Translations under genes and position numbers: made by a program
In this document: piece after piece, positions 1 to 11,400 of the stretch
Numbering within the stretch: position 1 is the first letter of the stretch
Layout: every line of letters begins with the position of its first letter
Notes under the pieces: model-generated
What the model was told of the DNA's origin: nothing
What the model saw: the letters and a program-made list of their open reading frames with translations, nothing else
The model's database searches: none
DNA from: Sapria himalayana
Taxonomy: Eukaryota; Streptophyta; Magnoliopsida; Malpighiales; Rafflesiaceae
DNA length: 64,000 nucleotides
Direction: 5' to 3'
Assembly (NCBI GenBank): GCA_029783825.1
Contig: JAREIK010014492.1
Span: forward strand, 1-64,000

Positions 1-3000
1 TCTACGGAAGCTTCGGCTTAGTCACAATCTAAGTTCCCTCTTGTTTCAGAGGGTATGTTAGGAGTTTCCCTTATGTGAGGAGTGAGTAACGAGTGAGTAA
101 AGCTCTATCAAAGGTATAAGAGTGGACTTCTAACTAGTAGATAGTCTGAGGTAAATGACTGAATAATTGGTAATTTAGTTCAGGACTGGTAATTTAATCA
201 TAGACTAAGCATTGTGAAGAGCTCAACTTATTATAATGAATGCAATGATTCTGGGCAATTTTCGAACTCTAATGAGGAACGAAGAATTACCCATTAAAGC
301 TATGGAAGTATGGATTTAAGCATTCACTAAAGCAAAGTAAACGATATATGTTGATTGAGCGGATAAGCTTTCTTTCCTTCTAACGAATGCAAGCCATTAG
401 TCAAGAGGTTAGTTACCAATTCTTCGTTCATAGGTACTCCCTTGCTCCACCTTTTCGGCCTAGTAACTCTCTCACCTTATAGCTAGAAGTATTCAATAAG
501 AGTTGTGAGTGACTCTAAAAATAGAACAAGCTGTCAAGAGTAAAGTCAACAAAGTCGGTATCAACACCTGAAGTCGGCAACCACTCTCTATCCAAAGTTA
601 GGAGTTTCGTTACTAGTCATCGACTTTTTGAGTCGTGAAGGACAGTGTAATCATCCCTTGTTAAGAGGGAAACTACTTCTAATGCTATTTAACTGGGCAA
701 TTTCATTACTTTAATTAAGCGGTAACATCTTTCTTAAAGCGGAAAGACAGATCGCTTCGTTTAAGCTTGGGCAAGGTAAGCAAGAGTACGCGCTAAAGGC
801 GAATAGCCAAGCAGTGGGAGGTAGGGAAGGAACAGATTCGATACTAAGAGCAATAGGGCACTCCTAAGCGAAGAAGGCAGTGAGCTCGGTTTAGGAACTT
901 GCTTGCATGAATGAATCTTTCGAGAAAGCATGGTGCTTTGTAATTTGTCTAACAAGTGTCTTGTGAAGTTAGCCACTATAGTTTCATTTTCGGGATGACT
1001 TCCCTGCGTTAGAGGGAGTTATGAGTGACACTTTTCCGTCATCATAAGTATAGAAAAAGTTTGGGATACAAAGTTTGCCCTCATGAGCCTAGGAAAAACT
1101 AAAAAATGTGTCTTTTACGTAACTTGGATAGCTGAGTGGTCAATCCTGCACCAATCGTTGATGAGTTGTCTCGCTCGTAAGCTATGACCTGCCCCTCGAT
1201 CTCGGTATCTATTCTACCTGATGGTTCGCTCCTCCGACAAGCTATTGAAACAAGTCCTGATCCGAGACTTCTATTAAGGGAAAACCTTAAAAAAGGATTT
1301 CGAGCATGGACCTCTTATGGCGTATTCTTTATTTTTATTTATTATGGCGCTTCCAAGTTGATGTTTTTTTAGCACGCGTGCCTCCGTCCCAAAAAAAGAT
1401 GTATATTACAAACATTTTGTCGTGGGTGCTACTAGAAAAAAATTGTTATTCGACCGATTGATTTGCATTTAATTATGTAACAAAGAGGTGGATCAAAGGT
1501 CTCGTCTCTGTACCCTGCTATAGAGGATGAGCCTTCAAGCGTACAAAATTATTGTTAAGAAAGATTGGATTAAGCTTTGTCGCTGCTCATGCCCCTATCA
1601 CGTCAGGCTCACCCTCTATTCGACGAGGAGTATCGGGAATCACGATGCAAGTTATGCGACTCCTACCACCACTGCCATAGACCAAGGTTTGAACAATTCC
1701 AATGTTAACCTACAGGATATCCACGAGGGTCTCGACCATTCTCAAACGAATTTCTAAGAATGACCGCTAAACATCAAAGATTTTTTTCATATAAAATACA
1801 TGTATGAACCAGAGCTATGGGCCTTTCCCCTTTATCAATGAATTCCATGGTGTTCAAGAAAGACCAAAAAAAGATCGACTTTCAGTGATTCGACTCGAAT
1901 GAAAGCCACATGACACTTTCGATGGCATTTTAAAAAGGAGAACCTTTGTATTGTGGATGTGACATGCAAATGAACCTTATGATGTCGTTTTATTTAAGCA
2001 ATTTTGGAACTCATAACTGGTAAGGACCAGGCAGATGCTCTCCGAAATGGGTTTGTTAAGCAAGCATCAAAATTTGAATTTTGTTTTTGCTTATATATAA
2101 TAATATATAATAAGTTTATTTAGAGAAATAGATGGAATAAGAATGGAATGAAATAAGCCAAAAAGGTAGGATATAAAAAACCTAATAAATAGGGTCATTC
2201 TTTTTGAAAGACATAGGGCATGTAGGATAGCCTCGATGATTCTCATTTTGATTCCGAGACTCTATTTACCCAGTCGATGGGCCCCTTTTTCCTTCCTCAC
2301 CCTTCTGGGACTCTCTTCGCTTTCGACTAATTCTGCTCGGGAACCAGTCTTACACGCCACCTATGGTTTCCAGGATGGTCGTTCTGCTTGGGACATGTCT
2401 GCTATTCCTCCAGCTTTATCAGGGCAAGGGCCCGGAGCAAGGCAAAAATCGAGCATCGAAGTGAGCATATAAGAAGAAGTGCTTAAAACTCAGTAAATGG
2501 GTGACCACCTTCAACATGAATGACTTTCTGGAAGCAAGCTATGCCGCCACACCTTTTCTGTGAAAGAGGGCTACGCAGCTGATTTGTTTAATCACGTGTC
2601 AGAACAACCGCTAGGGATCTATTTGTCATTACCAAGAAGGAGGCTTCGGGTCACCCTTTTTCTTCTTTCTTTACTAAGCTCTTCCATTTTTGGAGTTCAC
2701 CCGAGTCTAATAAAAATTGATTTGTTTGAAAAGGTCTTAGTTTTGCTGCTTGTTCTTTTGTATGGCCATATGATGAGTCATTTGTGAACATTTCGGGAAC
2801 CTTGCGTGGTCTTTTTTTGTTCCAAACATCACATTCAGTATTGCTAGTTTCTTTTTAAAAGAGTTAGCTCATTAGCTATGGGGCTTGTTGAAAGCATCTA
2901 CTCGAGAGTCTCGATAAATGTACCAGTCATCTCAACATTACAAATTCCAATGTTTCTAGCCAGCAGCCTATTAGGTAAACAACTTGGTCAACTAAGACAT

Positions 3001-6000
3001 ATATATTGGAAAACTCATCCTTTGGCCAGGTTTAGTAAAGAGAAAGAAAAGGATAACCCTTTGGTGATTAGCGAAGCTAAGGATCGATATAAGCTCAAAC
3101 AATTGTGGTGTAGTCGCTTTCCTATGCCCTCCCCTCCTGGGAGGAAGTGTGGCAAGATTGACCGATTCCTGAGAGTCATTAATGAGCTCCTACTGGCTGG
3201 CTAACTAGAGTTCTTATAAAAGTAAAATAGGCCGATTGAAAGAACTAATTCTCGTAATGGATAGAAATAGAATTGGCTAACTCAACTCGTGGCTCCTTTA
3301 TCTTCTTAATTTAAAGAAAACCTATTTGGTTTTCCAAGTGAGCAGCTAGTTCACTACTATTGAAAAGCAGGAAGAAGAGTGAAAACTTTTTAGTCAATCC
3401 TGACCTCGTATCCATTCTTTCTAAGTAAGGGTACCGGTTAGCAAATAGCCTGGCATTGATTAAATTAAATAACTTGAGGAAGGAAATTCTCCGATCTAAA
3501 AAACGAGGACTCTTTTGATCTTGGCTCTTTTCTGAGCGACTCTTACTAGCTCTTAGTTTAAGACTAAAGCCCCCATCTCCCCTGTATTCCAATTGCAAAA
3601 CTAAAGCTGGTCTTAAGCCAGCGTTTAGTGCCTCCTGACTAAAGGATTCAATTATTTTTTCTTTACATTATCGTAAGCACAACAAAACTATTCCCATTCC
3701 TTAAGCTCGCCAATATACTGTATTTGAAAATAGTTAAAAATGAGTCGTCGAGCCTATGTTTTAAAGATAAAGCGCTTTATCCACTTCTATTTTAAGGGGC
3801 CCCACAGCCTAACCAAAAAGGAAAAAGAGGCCTTCAAACGCACAACAATTTCAAATCAAATAATGTTTATATACTATTGATGCCACCAATAGAAAGAGAA
3901 AGAACCTCCTCGGAAGTTGCCCGGTATACGCACTAGTTCTCTTCTTAGTCTTTATTAAAGACACCGCTTGGCCACTCTTCACTCACGAAAGCCAAAAACA
4001 TTGATATAACTCATTCCTCTAAGCATGAAATTCCCAAATCCTCGTTAGAGTCGTAGGCCAAGTTATAGGCATCTTTTGCATCTAAATTTTCAATCTTTTG
4101 AGGTATGATTGTACCTTTTGCAAATTATCCACCGGGAATCGGAATTACCAGAATTTTTCTGATTGTTGTTGTAGCTTCTTCTTTATCGGGCTTGTGAGAG
4201 CGAACAACTGTCTCTTTCAATGGAGCATATACCTTTATCTTTCTTTTATCACTTTCCTATAAAGTCCAAACAGGAAATGGAAGAAACTGGATTCCCAGAC
4301 ATCAAAATCTTATCAGAGAGGAGCCTTCATGGTGCTTGAAAGCCTTCCAACGGGACTCTCGCAAGAGAACACGCGTTAGGGCAGCGAAGAAATCTCCTTT
4401 CAGACTGGCTTTCTTGCCTTCCAAACTATATTAAGTGGAAGCCCTAAGAAGATAATTCATCAGAAACATTTTCTCTTTTTGGTGCTGGAACTTATGAACT
4501 AGTAAGAGGGCTTTATGAGATATACCTTAAAGAGACCTATGCAGGCTTTCGAAAACATCCTGATTGGCTCTCGAATCAGACAAACATTTGGGCTCTTTCC
4601 CAAACCATAACTTTCACTATTGAACTATAAGGATGCTGGTAAGCTTTAAACTATGTTGTTTTTTATAGCTTTAAATATTATGAACATTAACACGCGGCTA
4701 ACCACTAGAAAGACAGTGGCAACCACATGTCCAACTCAAAACAATCTTATCTGACCTTACTGAATGGAGGGGATCCACTTTTAAAAGAGCTGGGGCATAC
4801 CCTTCCCCTGCTAATTTTATTTATGGTTTGATTATTGGCTTTAAAGAACTTATCTTATCATCGGCTCTATTGCTTGTGGAAAGGAACGTATGGAACTCCT
4901 TTTGTCAACAGCAAGTTTTAAGCCCGTTGGTTGCATTATATTGTAGCAAGTCTCAGTAGTATCATTCCCCAGTTCAAGTTTTTACTTTCATAGTGAACAT
5001 GACTATATCTATCATCAAGCTTGGATGAGAAGCTCGAGCTTTCTATTTTTATACTTTTTTCTAGTGCAAAGCAAAGCAATTAGAAGGGTTGCCCGCCCTA
5101 ATGATGATGATGCTTCCCTCGGTGTGTCTATTTTACACTAGTAGGAAGCGCCCTGTTCTTGAAACCCCCCTAAGCTAAGGCACCATGAGCCAAGATGTGC
5201 TTTTTGATGAAGTAGAAGCTACAGCTAAGCGCACTAAACTGAATGATATGGCTCAGTGAGTTGCTAAAGAAGAAAACTAGGCGTCTTGAAACACTCATAT
5301 TTGTATGAGAGACTGAAACGTTTCCCTCATTGGACCCATTTTTTTGTGCTTTCTTGTCGAAGGCCGATCTATTCAACTGCCATCGTTTTGCTTGAGCAGG
5401 TTGGAATCGGGTGATGTGTTGCCTATTTTGTCTTCTTTGACGTGTGAAAATAGTCCAACCCTCTCCCAAGTTTGAGCAGTTATCAACCTCATCTTTCTCC
5501 TCGTCCATCTCTTTTGCAAGAACAGGGACCGGCTCTAAATCTCTCAATTGGAACAGGCCCTTGTCAGAATGGATGAGAAAGAGAGACTCCGCCTGGGGGA
5601 TTGAGATTTACTCGAGCCAAAGACGATGCTAGCCTAAACTACATGATTAGTTTAGAAGATTATTTTGCTAATCCATGATCTTTTTCTTTTAACATGAAGC
5701 ATTTCTCCACAAGATGACTAAGAACTCGGTGGTACTTTCCCAACTTATTCTGGTCATTTCAGCTCTGGAAGCTCGATCCATTTCTTTGCCAGCAGGTCCT
5801 ACTGAATGCCATGGACATCCGAGTCTGGGAACGGTTATTCTTTTGTTGGAAGACTGATGATCATCTTAGGGAAGATCTCTGTGCCACCCTCAACATCCAT
5901 GAAACTTAGGAAAAGATCTAGGTTTTCCCATCGTATATGGGAGGGTTAACAGGAGACCTTTAGATTCCTTTTTGAAAAGGTCAACAGCCAACTTTCGGGA

Positions 6001-7273
6001 TGGAAAGCAAACCTGCTCTCGTTCTCGTTGGCTGGTCGCCACACCCTCATTCATGCCACCACCTCCGCCATTCCGTCTTACTATATGTAATGTGTTGCGA
6101 ATTAGATTGATGATCTTGATAGAGCTCATAGGGGAGATCCACAGACCAGAGTAAGCAAGCGATTACACATGGTAAACTAGGAGACGGTTAAAATAAGAAA
6201 GTCTCAGGGGGGTTTTTAGGGGTATGCATGACGTGAAAAGGGTTTCTATGGTTATGTTAATACAATTTTTATACTCTGAAAGGAAAAGGAAGCTAATCGG
6301 ATTTCATCCACAAAACAAATGGAATCTTTTTTAAAAGATGGATGCTATTAACGACTTTTATAGCTAATAAGGTGCCGCCACGACAGTTCAGCATAGAGCG
6401 TCAGCAGCAGGTAGTTTACATAGACTCATCCAGGGGGGGTCAGAGAGTGAGGAGCGACCTCAGAACAATTGCCTTCTTAGTTGAGTGCTATGGAGCCAGC
6501 ATCCTTAATCGGAGTTGACCTATAGCTAAGATGGGCGGACAGAGGGAGTAGGTCTCGGTCACTCAAAGCCTTATTCTTCCGGCAAGCCGAGGAGTGGAGC
6601 ACTTCTGTTTGTTCCTTTCTAATAAGCTTGGTACATGTTCTGAGCGAGCCTTTGCATGACGTGGATGGTACATATGAAGTTGAATTTGTCTGTTTTGTCT
6701 TCCACCTCATAAGGGAGTTGCGTTCCGAGGGACTCAAAATCTCCACTGTTATTGTCAAGCTTGGACATACTTTACACTGACCCAATTGAGACCATGGCCA
6801 CACCTTGATAAAATAGTGATGATGTGGTCAACCTCGGATACGTGGCTCTTCGATGGGGGAATGACCACGCTAGTCGTCTGAGTGTGGTGTGTAGTGGGTG
6901 CATCTTAGTGTCTTCTTACTACGAGAAAGAAATGAAAAATAGATCTCAAAACTCCATTCTTTTTCTCTTTCAAACTAGGAGGATTGGCATTTGGCCAAGA
7001 TGTGATCTATCACTTTCCTTGGTTGGAGTGGAACTTTAGTTTTCTTTAGCGACATTTCACTCGGCGGACAGTCGAATGATCAAAGTGAAATGTGGTGGTC
7101 TACGATGCTCTTGGACTTAAGACTATGCGCATCGCGTGCTCGATCTAGCAATCTTGGACAATTGTTTTGATGAACTCTCACGAAACTCAAAAAGAACGAA
7201 GAGAAATAACTAGGAGTTGGTGCCTGGTTGCTTGCTTACCAAGCCATCCTAGCAAGCTCCTCCAATTTTATTC
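1..7273. other. Mitochondrial-type spacer, no recognised gene
   Basis: Open frames here are short (about 60-125 codons) and I recognise none as a standard plant mitochondrial protein. Examples are 1184-1372 (+), 2878-3204 (+), 3311-3598 (-), 5170-5547 (-) and 6477-6803 (-). The frame at 1184-1372 ends in a hydrophobic stretch and 2560-2787 (+) has a leucine-rich hydrophobic C-terminal half. Either could be a fragment of a mitochondrial membrane-protein gene or of one of the chimeric ORFs common in plant mitochondria, but I cannot assign them. I saw no tRNA T-loop signature and no rRNA segment by eye. This is typical of plant mitochondrial intergenic DNA, which is poorly conserved between species. 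Confidence 0.55.
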
Positions 7274-7420
7274 TTATTCTTGACTTGACTTATTATTATA
7301 ATTACTCACTATCAAAATGAAAGCCAATTTTTTATCTACCCAAGAAGATAGAGAGTCTCACATACGATAAAAGGTCACAAATAGAGTTGAACCAAGTAAC
7401 ATTGCAAAGGCATAATGATA
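7274..7420 (-). pseudogene. nad5: nad5 exon e (C-terminal exon, one stop)
   Basis: The exon has 49 codons including the TAA at its end, close to the roughly 150 nt known for the last nad5 exon. It reads YHYAFAMLLGSTLFVTF, then an arginine-methionine, a TGA at 7360-7358, then DSLSSWVD and a C-terminus ending NNKSSQE. Outside the one nonsense change, the match to the plant NAD5 C-terminus is near complete. This suggests a fairly recent transfer from the mitochondrion. Confidence 0.92.
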
Positions 7421-8003
7421 GTAGGGTCGGGATATCCCCGCCCTCTGAACCGGACGTGAAGGTCTCCCCTCATCCGGCTCTCTGCAGGGGAATCTCCACT
7501 CATTGCTTCCCCTAATATCCTCCTTTTACCACATCACGGGGGTTTATAGGAGATCCCATAGGCTAACCCAGAAGGCTGCTATACTCTACATTTTTACTCA
7601 ACTCTACTCGAGTAGTCCGTCCGGCTACTCTTGCTTAAATCATTACTCTTCATTCTCCCGTGCTCTGCTATACTAGTTGTTGGGCATTTTCGGCTAGCAC
7701 TTTTCTAATCGAAGAGAAAGTCAAGGGGACTCTATCATGTCTGACGAATATCAAGATATAAAAATGGAAGAACAAGCTCTTTTGCTGGCCCCTGGGCCTA
7801 GGGCGTAAGCACTTCACTCGCTAGGGGATGGGATTCATCCTCTTGCATTATTGCTAGCACTACAAAAAGCTCCGGTCTTAACGCCCCTACTACTGCTGTG
7901 CAGTCTTTCCTCGGGTTCGTAGAGTCGGGTTTCCTGTTTACCCACAACGAAGGAGCCGCCCCCACCAGGCAGGCGGCCACGGGTCATAACGCACTCTCCG
8001 CAC
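7421..8003 (-). other. Group II intron between nad5 exons d and e
   Basis: The segment reads from GTGCGGAG (5' end at 8003) to a 3' end at 7421, directly before the exon-e codons YHYAF. It contains a 34-nt domain V at 7480-7447 and a domain VI at 7446-7421. These are the hallmarks of a self-splicing-type group II intron, processed by nuclear-encoded factors in plant mitochondria. It is about 583 nt long, which looks short for this intron in flowering plants as I remember it, so part of domains I-IV may be lost. No intron-encoded maturase frame is seen. In the nucleus the intron is inert. Confidence 0.85.
7447..7480 (-). ncRNA. Group II intron domain V of the nad5 d-e intron
   Basis: Read on the minus strand, the 34 nt begin GAGCCGGATG and end CGTCCGGTTC. 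They fold into the short stem-loop-stem of domain V, with the lower stem GAGCCGGA pairing with TCCGGTTC. Domain V carries the catalytic metal-binding core of group II introns. The last A/C-rich bases of domain VI follow at 7446-7421, so this marks the intron 3' end. Confidence 0.88.
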
Positions 8004-8386
8004 AACAAATCCACTTTGAAGTTGACTTATTCGCTCGGCCAATCGTCGGAATGTGTACAAGATACCATAAGGGCCCAATAGCACCTTTGTCTAAAGCTTC
8101 GAATGAGACTTCATATCCGAAAAGTAAGAACGATCATACTATAAGGTCATTAAAAACTTGATCGAAGAACCATCGTTTATTGAAGAAACTATAGAGTTGA
8201 TTACAAAAAGTACTAGTTTGAAAGGCTCGTTGGAATTGATCTGCTATGGAATTTATATTATACGCAACAGAAGCACCTGAAGTACTAAATGGAATAGGTA
8301 TGAGTTTGGTAGTGGTTGGAGCAGCAAACTCGGATTCAGCAAGAATCTCCTTTTTTGGTAGTACGAAGGGGGAATTGGCCCAAAAA
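8004..8386 (-). pseudogene. nad5: nad5 exon d (broken)
   Basis: The 3' boundary is set by the group II intron start GTGCGGAGAG, reading down from 8003, just after the codons for SGFV. The 5' boundary near 8386 is set by the end of an upstream intron domain VI and the first recognisable codons (FWANSP). The visible length of about 383 nt, plus the bases apparently lost at the frameshift, is close to the roughly 395 nt I recall for this exon. It contains one premature TGA (8136-8134) and one frameshift (about 8076). Confidence 0.9.
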
Positions 8387-8474
8387 GGGGATAGGGGTCA
8401 AGACGTAGTAGGGCGCCGGAGGCTTACTCAAGTGCCCCCTGAACCACGTGAAATGGTCGCCTATTACACGACTC
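8387..8474 (-). ncRNA. Domains V and VI of the trans-spliced nad5 intron (3' half)
   Basis: Directly upstream of exon d on the minus strand, 8474-8441 forms a second 34-nt domain V, beginning GAGTCGTGTA and ending TTTCACGTGGTTC. It is followed by a domain-VI-like stretch at 8440-8387. In plant mitochondria the intron before exon d is split and spliced in trans, so finding a 3' half with no exon c nearby fits. More of the 3' half probably extends above 8474, with no clear upper limit visible. Confidence 0.8.
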
Positions 8475-11400
8475 ACTAACTCTGCCTATGGTACATGTGG
8501 TCGGGCACCTCTTATTCATTCATCGGTGGTCCAACGCACCCCTACTCAATTAAAGGATGCTGCTTAATTACGAAGGAAATTCTTTCTTAACTTAGAGAGT
8601 TCCCTTTCGAAAAGTGCATCGAGCTAGGAGTGGACATCATCATCATCTAAAGACAAAACCAGATCCTATTTCATCATTAGCTTAGCTAAAGTGGAATAGT
8701 ATGACTGGCTTTCCGGAAAAAGAGATGAGATATGAGAAAGAGATGCTCAGGGGGACCTCCTAAACCCCCCTGCCAAGTGATCGAGGTGACTGTAGAAGTT
8801 GCTCCTGCTTTGGACTGATCTCAATGAAAGATATGATTGGGCAATTCTACCAGTTCTGGAGCTTACCTGGAAAATTTTTTTATAGTGAAAGTCAGGGAAG
8901 TTTGCTTGCAGCCTTTCAGGGCTTATAGTCGGTTCTTTTTGAAGGTATTCCCTTTCATTAGCTATGCGAGGTTAGACATTGAGTGAAAGGAAAGGAGAAT
9001 GGACAAGTGGGATAGCACATAGAAGGCTGTGCATCGCTTAACCAGTTGCCACTCACTCGCTCCATATCTCCTTCCATTTGTCTTTTATCGGTCCCCTGGA
9101 ATGGAAAGCGATCTATATTCCCCCCTTAAACTCTGTACTATAGCTATCCACCTGGCGAGTTTACACGAGCTCTTGTGATCAGGGGAAGCAAATGAAGAGA
9201 AAGGAAGCAGAGGTTATTCATTCCATTGGCCCACAGGGAGAGGAATCAGGGGCTGACTACCCGCACATTGGACCTGGGACTGGGAGCGGAATGAAGAGAT
9301 TTGGATTATAAGTTGGATGGCATATGATTTAACCTAGAGTATGAAGATGCAGAGGGAGATGGCCACAGATGCCCAGAAATTGGTACTGGTGAAGAGAATA
9401 CAAGTTGTAGAGTTCCGGTGAAGGAGGAAGAGCTTTAGTAACGAGATTGTGAAATAGATTGATAGTTCGCTAGTACCTCCCTCACCTCTGGTGGTGCAAT
9501 AGAAGATGGTGGAGCCTCGTTCAATGCTACTTAGCCGCTACTGTCCAATGCCAACTTGCTTCCATATCAAGTTCTGCTCGAACTCCCTACCAATGGGGAA
9601 TAGGAGCTAGCATCTGATCACCTTGGTTTCGTTTGGCACTGAAATGATATGAGTCGGTCATTGCTTCGGATTCGGTCAACTTCCTTATTATACGGAGTAA
9701 CTTCCATCGCTAGCTTCCATTGACTTCGAACTTTCTCTGGTACTGGAGATAGAATAAGAGGGCTTCTCGGGCATCCCTGTTCCATCAGTTATATGTTGGG
9801 CTTGGGATGCTTCCATCATGTATACTTGTAATAAAAGGACTCGAATAAGAGCTATGGGCATAGCATCTTCAACCAAATTGTCCTCCTCTTCTTCGACCAA
9901 CCTAAAAAGATATTTTCAACCCCCTGCCTATGATTTATGAATCAATAAGTCATGCCTTCGGCTATTCCTTCTATCCCTCCCGGCCAGAAATATCTCGTAG
10001 AGAAAGTGAGTGCCCCTCGGGTGAGATAGGAATCGAATAGATTGAAGAAGGACGAGAATCAATAACTTTTTCATACGTATCTGGCACTGCTTGACTTGGC
10101 TAGTTAGACTACTTTGAGCTTTCATGTGTCGAGAGGGAGAAACCCTTTAGCTTTAGCAAGTACTACTCCTAGGTTGCCGGATAGGATAACCGATGCTATT
10201 TTCGCTCTTGGAGTCAGACAAGTCTATTTGAAAGGTGCATAGCAGTGAAGTCAAGATATTCGGCTGGGCACGGTCTTATCTCTTTCCTGTGCTATCAAGA
10301 ATAAGGAATAGCGGGATAGGGAAGGAAGACTGTCTCTGATAAAGAGAATATCCTCACGTATGCATGGTAGGAGTTAGTGGTTAGTAAGCATAGTAGGCAT
10401 GGTAAGTATGGTAGACAGTAAGCGAGCACGAAGATTAGTGGTTCAATTTTTCTTCTTAGAGTAGTAGTACTAGAGTTCCATATCCGTTATCGGACAAATG
10501 CCCTATCGGGAAATAAATCGATAAGAGAAATGATATTAGTAATAGAAGAAGTGAGCATCCAAGGATTGCAGGAAGGTGCGTAGCCTGGCAAGCGATGTAA
10601 CCTCTTTCATGCCTTAGTCCCTAGTAAACTCCTGCCTTAGTTGAAGGTAAGCTCCTTCATGCCTTTAAGCATGGCTCTTTGTAGCAAGCAAGCTATGGTT
10701 ACATGTATGAATGAATGCCTTTGCTTCTTTTAGGAAAGTAGGGAAGAGGGGGTAAATGGCATCCCTTGAATCCAGTGCTATTGACTCAGCGGGAAAATGG
10801 AAGTGCACGCGAGCACACTCCAGCTTTTGAGCCTATGTTTGCTGTCTTTGCTCACTCATAGGTGTGGGAATTTTCTTTGGGCATCTGTGAACGTAACCAC
10901 CACTAGTTCTGTTACAGTAGACGGTCTTGTTTTCATATACCTTCTTTGTGTAGACGCTCTTGGAGAAAAAACTTCTCTTGGTCTTGGGAATCTCATAGGA
11001 AGGAAGACCTCATCGAAGATGGATGGCATACAAACAAGGGAAGTTGAAGAATCAGCCCATGGCCCATAGATCGATCCCAACTCTTTAGCAATAGCTTCGT
11101 CAGCCCTGTAGTCCCATGATCCAGTGGTGAAGAAGAAGACAGGAGCAGGAGTAAGTGCCCTATTGGCGGTGGGTTAGGAAGTCTGACGCAGATATAAATT
11201 ATTCAATGCTCGTACCTAAAGAAGGAAAGGTAGGAGCGTAGGGAAGAGAATTGATTAAAGAATCTAAATAAGAAAAGGTTGAAAGCAGCAAATACAAATC
11301 ACAGTAGCCTGTCTTGCTATTCTATTATTCCGGGCTGGTACGAGATGACTTCGCTCGAAAGAGTTTATTCCTTTCCTGCTTTATGAATTTCCACTATGAT

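Larger units (their letters stand above)
7274..8386 (-). pseudogene. nad5: nad5 exons d and e, decayed mitochondrial NADH dehydrogenase subunit 5 copy
   Basis: NAD5 is a proton-pumping membrane subunit of respiratory complex I, encoded in the mitochondrion. On the minus strand, about 8386-8004 encodes the exon-d part, with segments such as [43 protein letters not shown] and [15 protein letters not shown]. After an intron, 7420-7274 encodes the C-terminal exon e, starting YHYAFAMLLG and ending NNKSSQE before a TAA stop. Three lesions are visible. A TGA at 8136-8134 replaces an expected Arg before SFL. A frameshift near 8076 follows KGAI; the sequence resumes one frame over as [19 protein letters not shown] at 7360-7358 replaces the Trp expected in the MWDSLSSW motif. 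Plant mitochondrial editing in seed plants converts C to U and cannot repair these. Exons a, b and c are absent from this window, as expected for a trans-spliced gene. The copy cannot make NAD5. Confidence 0.93.

Noticed and set aside
1184..1372. Possible mitochondrial gene fragment with hydrophobic end
   Set aside because: I tried to match it to atp, nad, cox, ccm and ribosomal protein genes and found no convincing agreement.
7898..8161. 87-codon plus-strand open frame
   Set aside because: Antisense to nad5 exon d and its intron; the minus strand explains the sequence.
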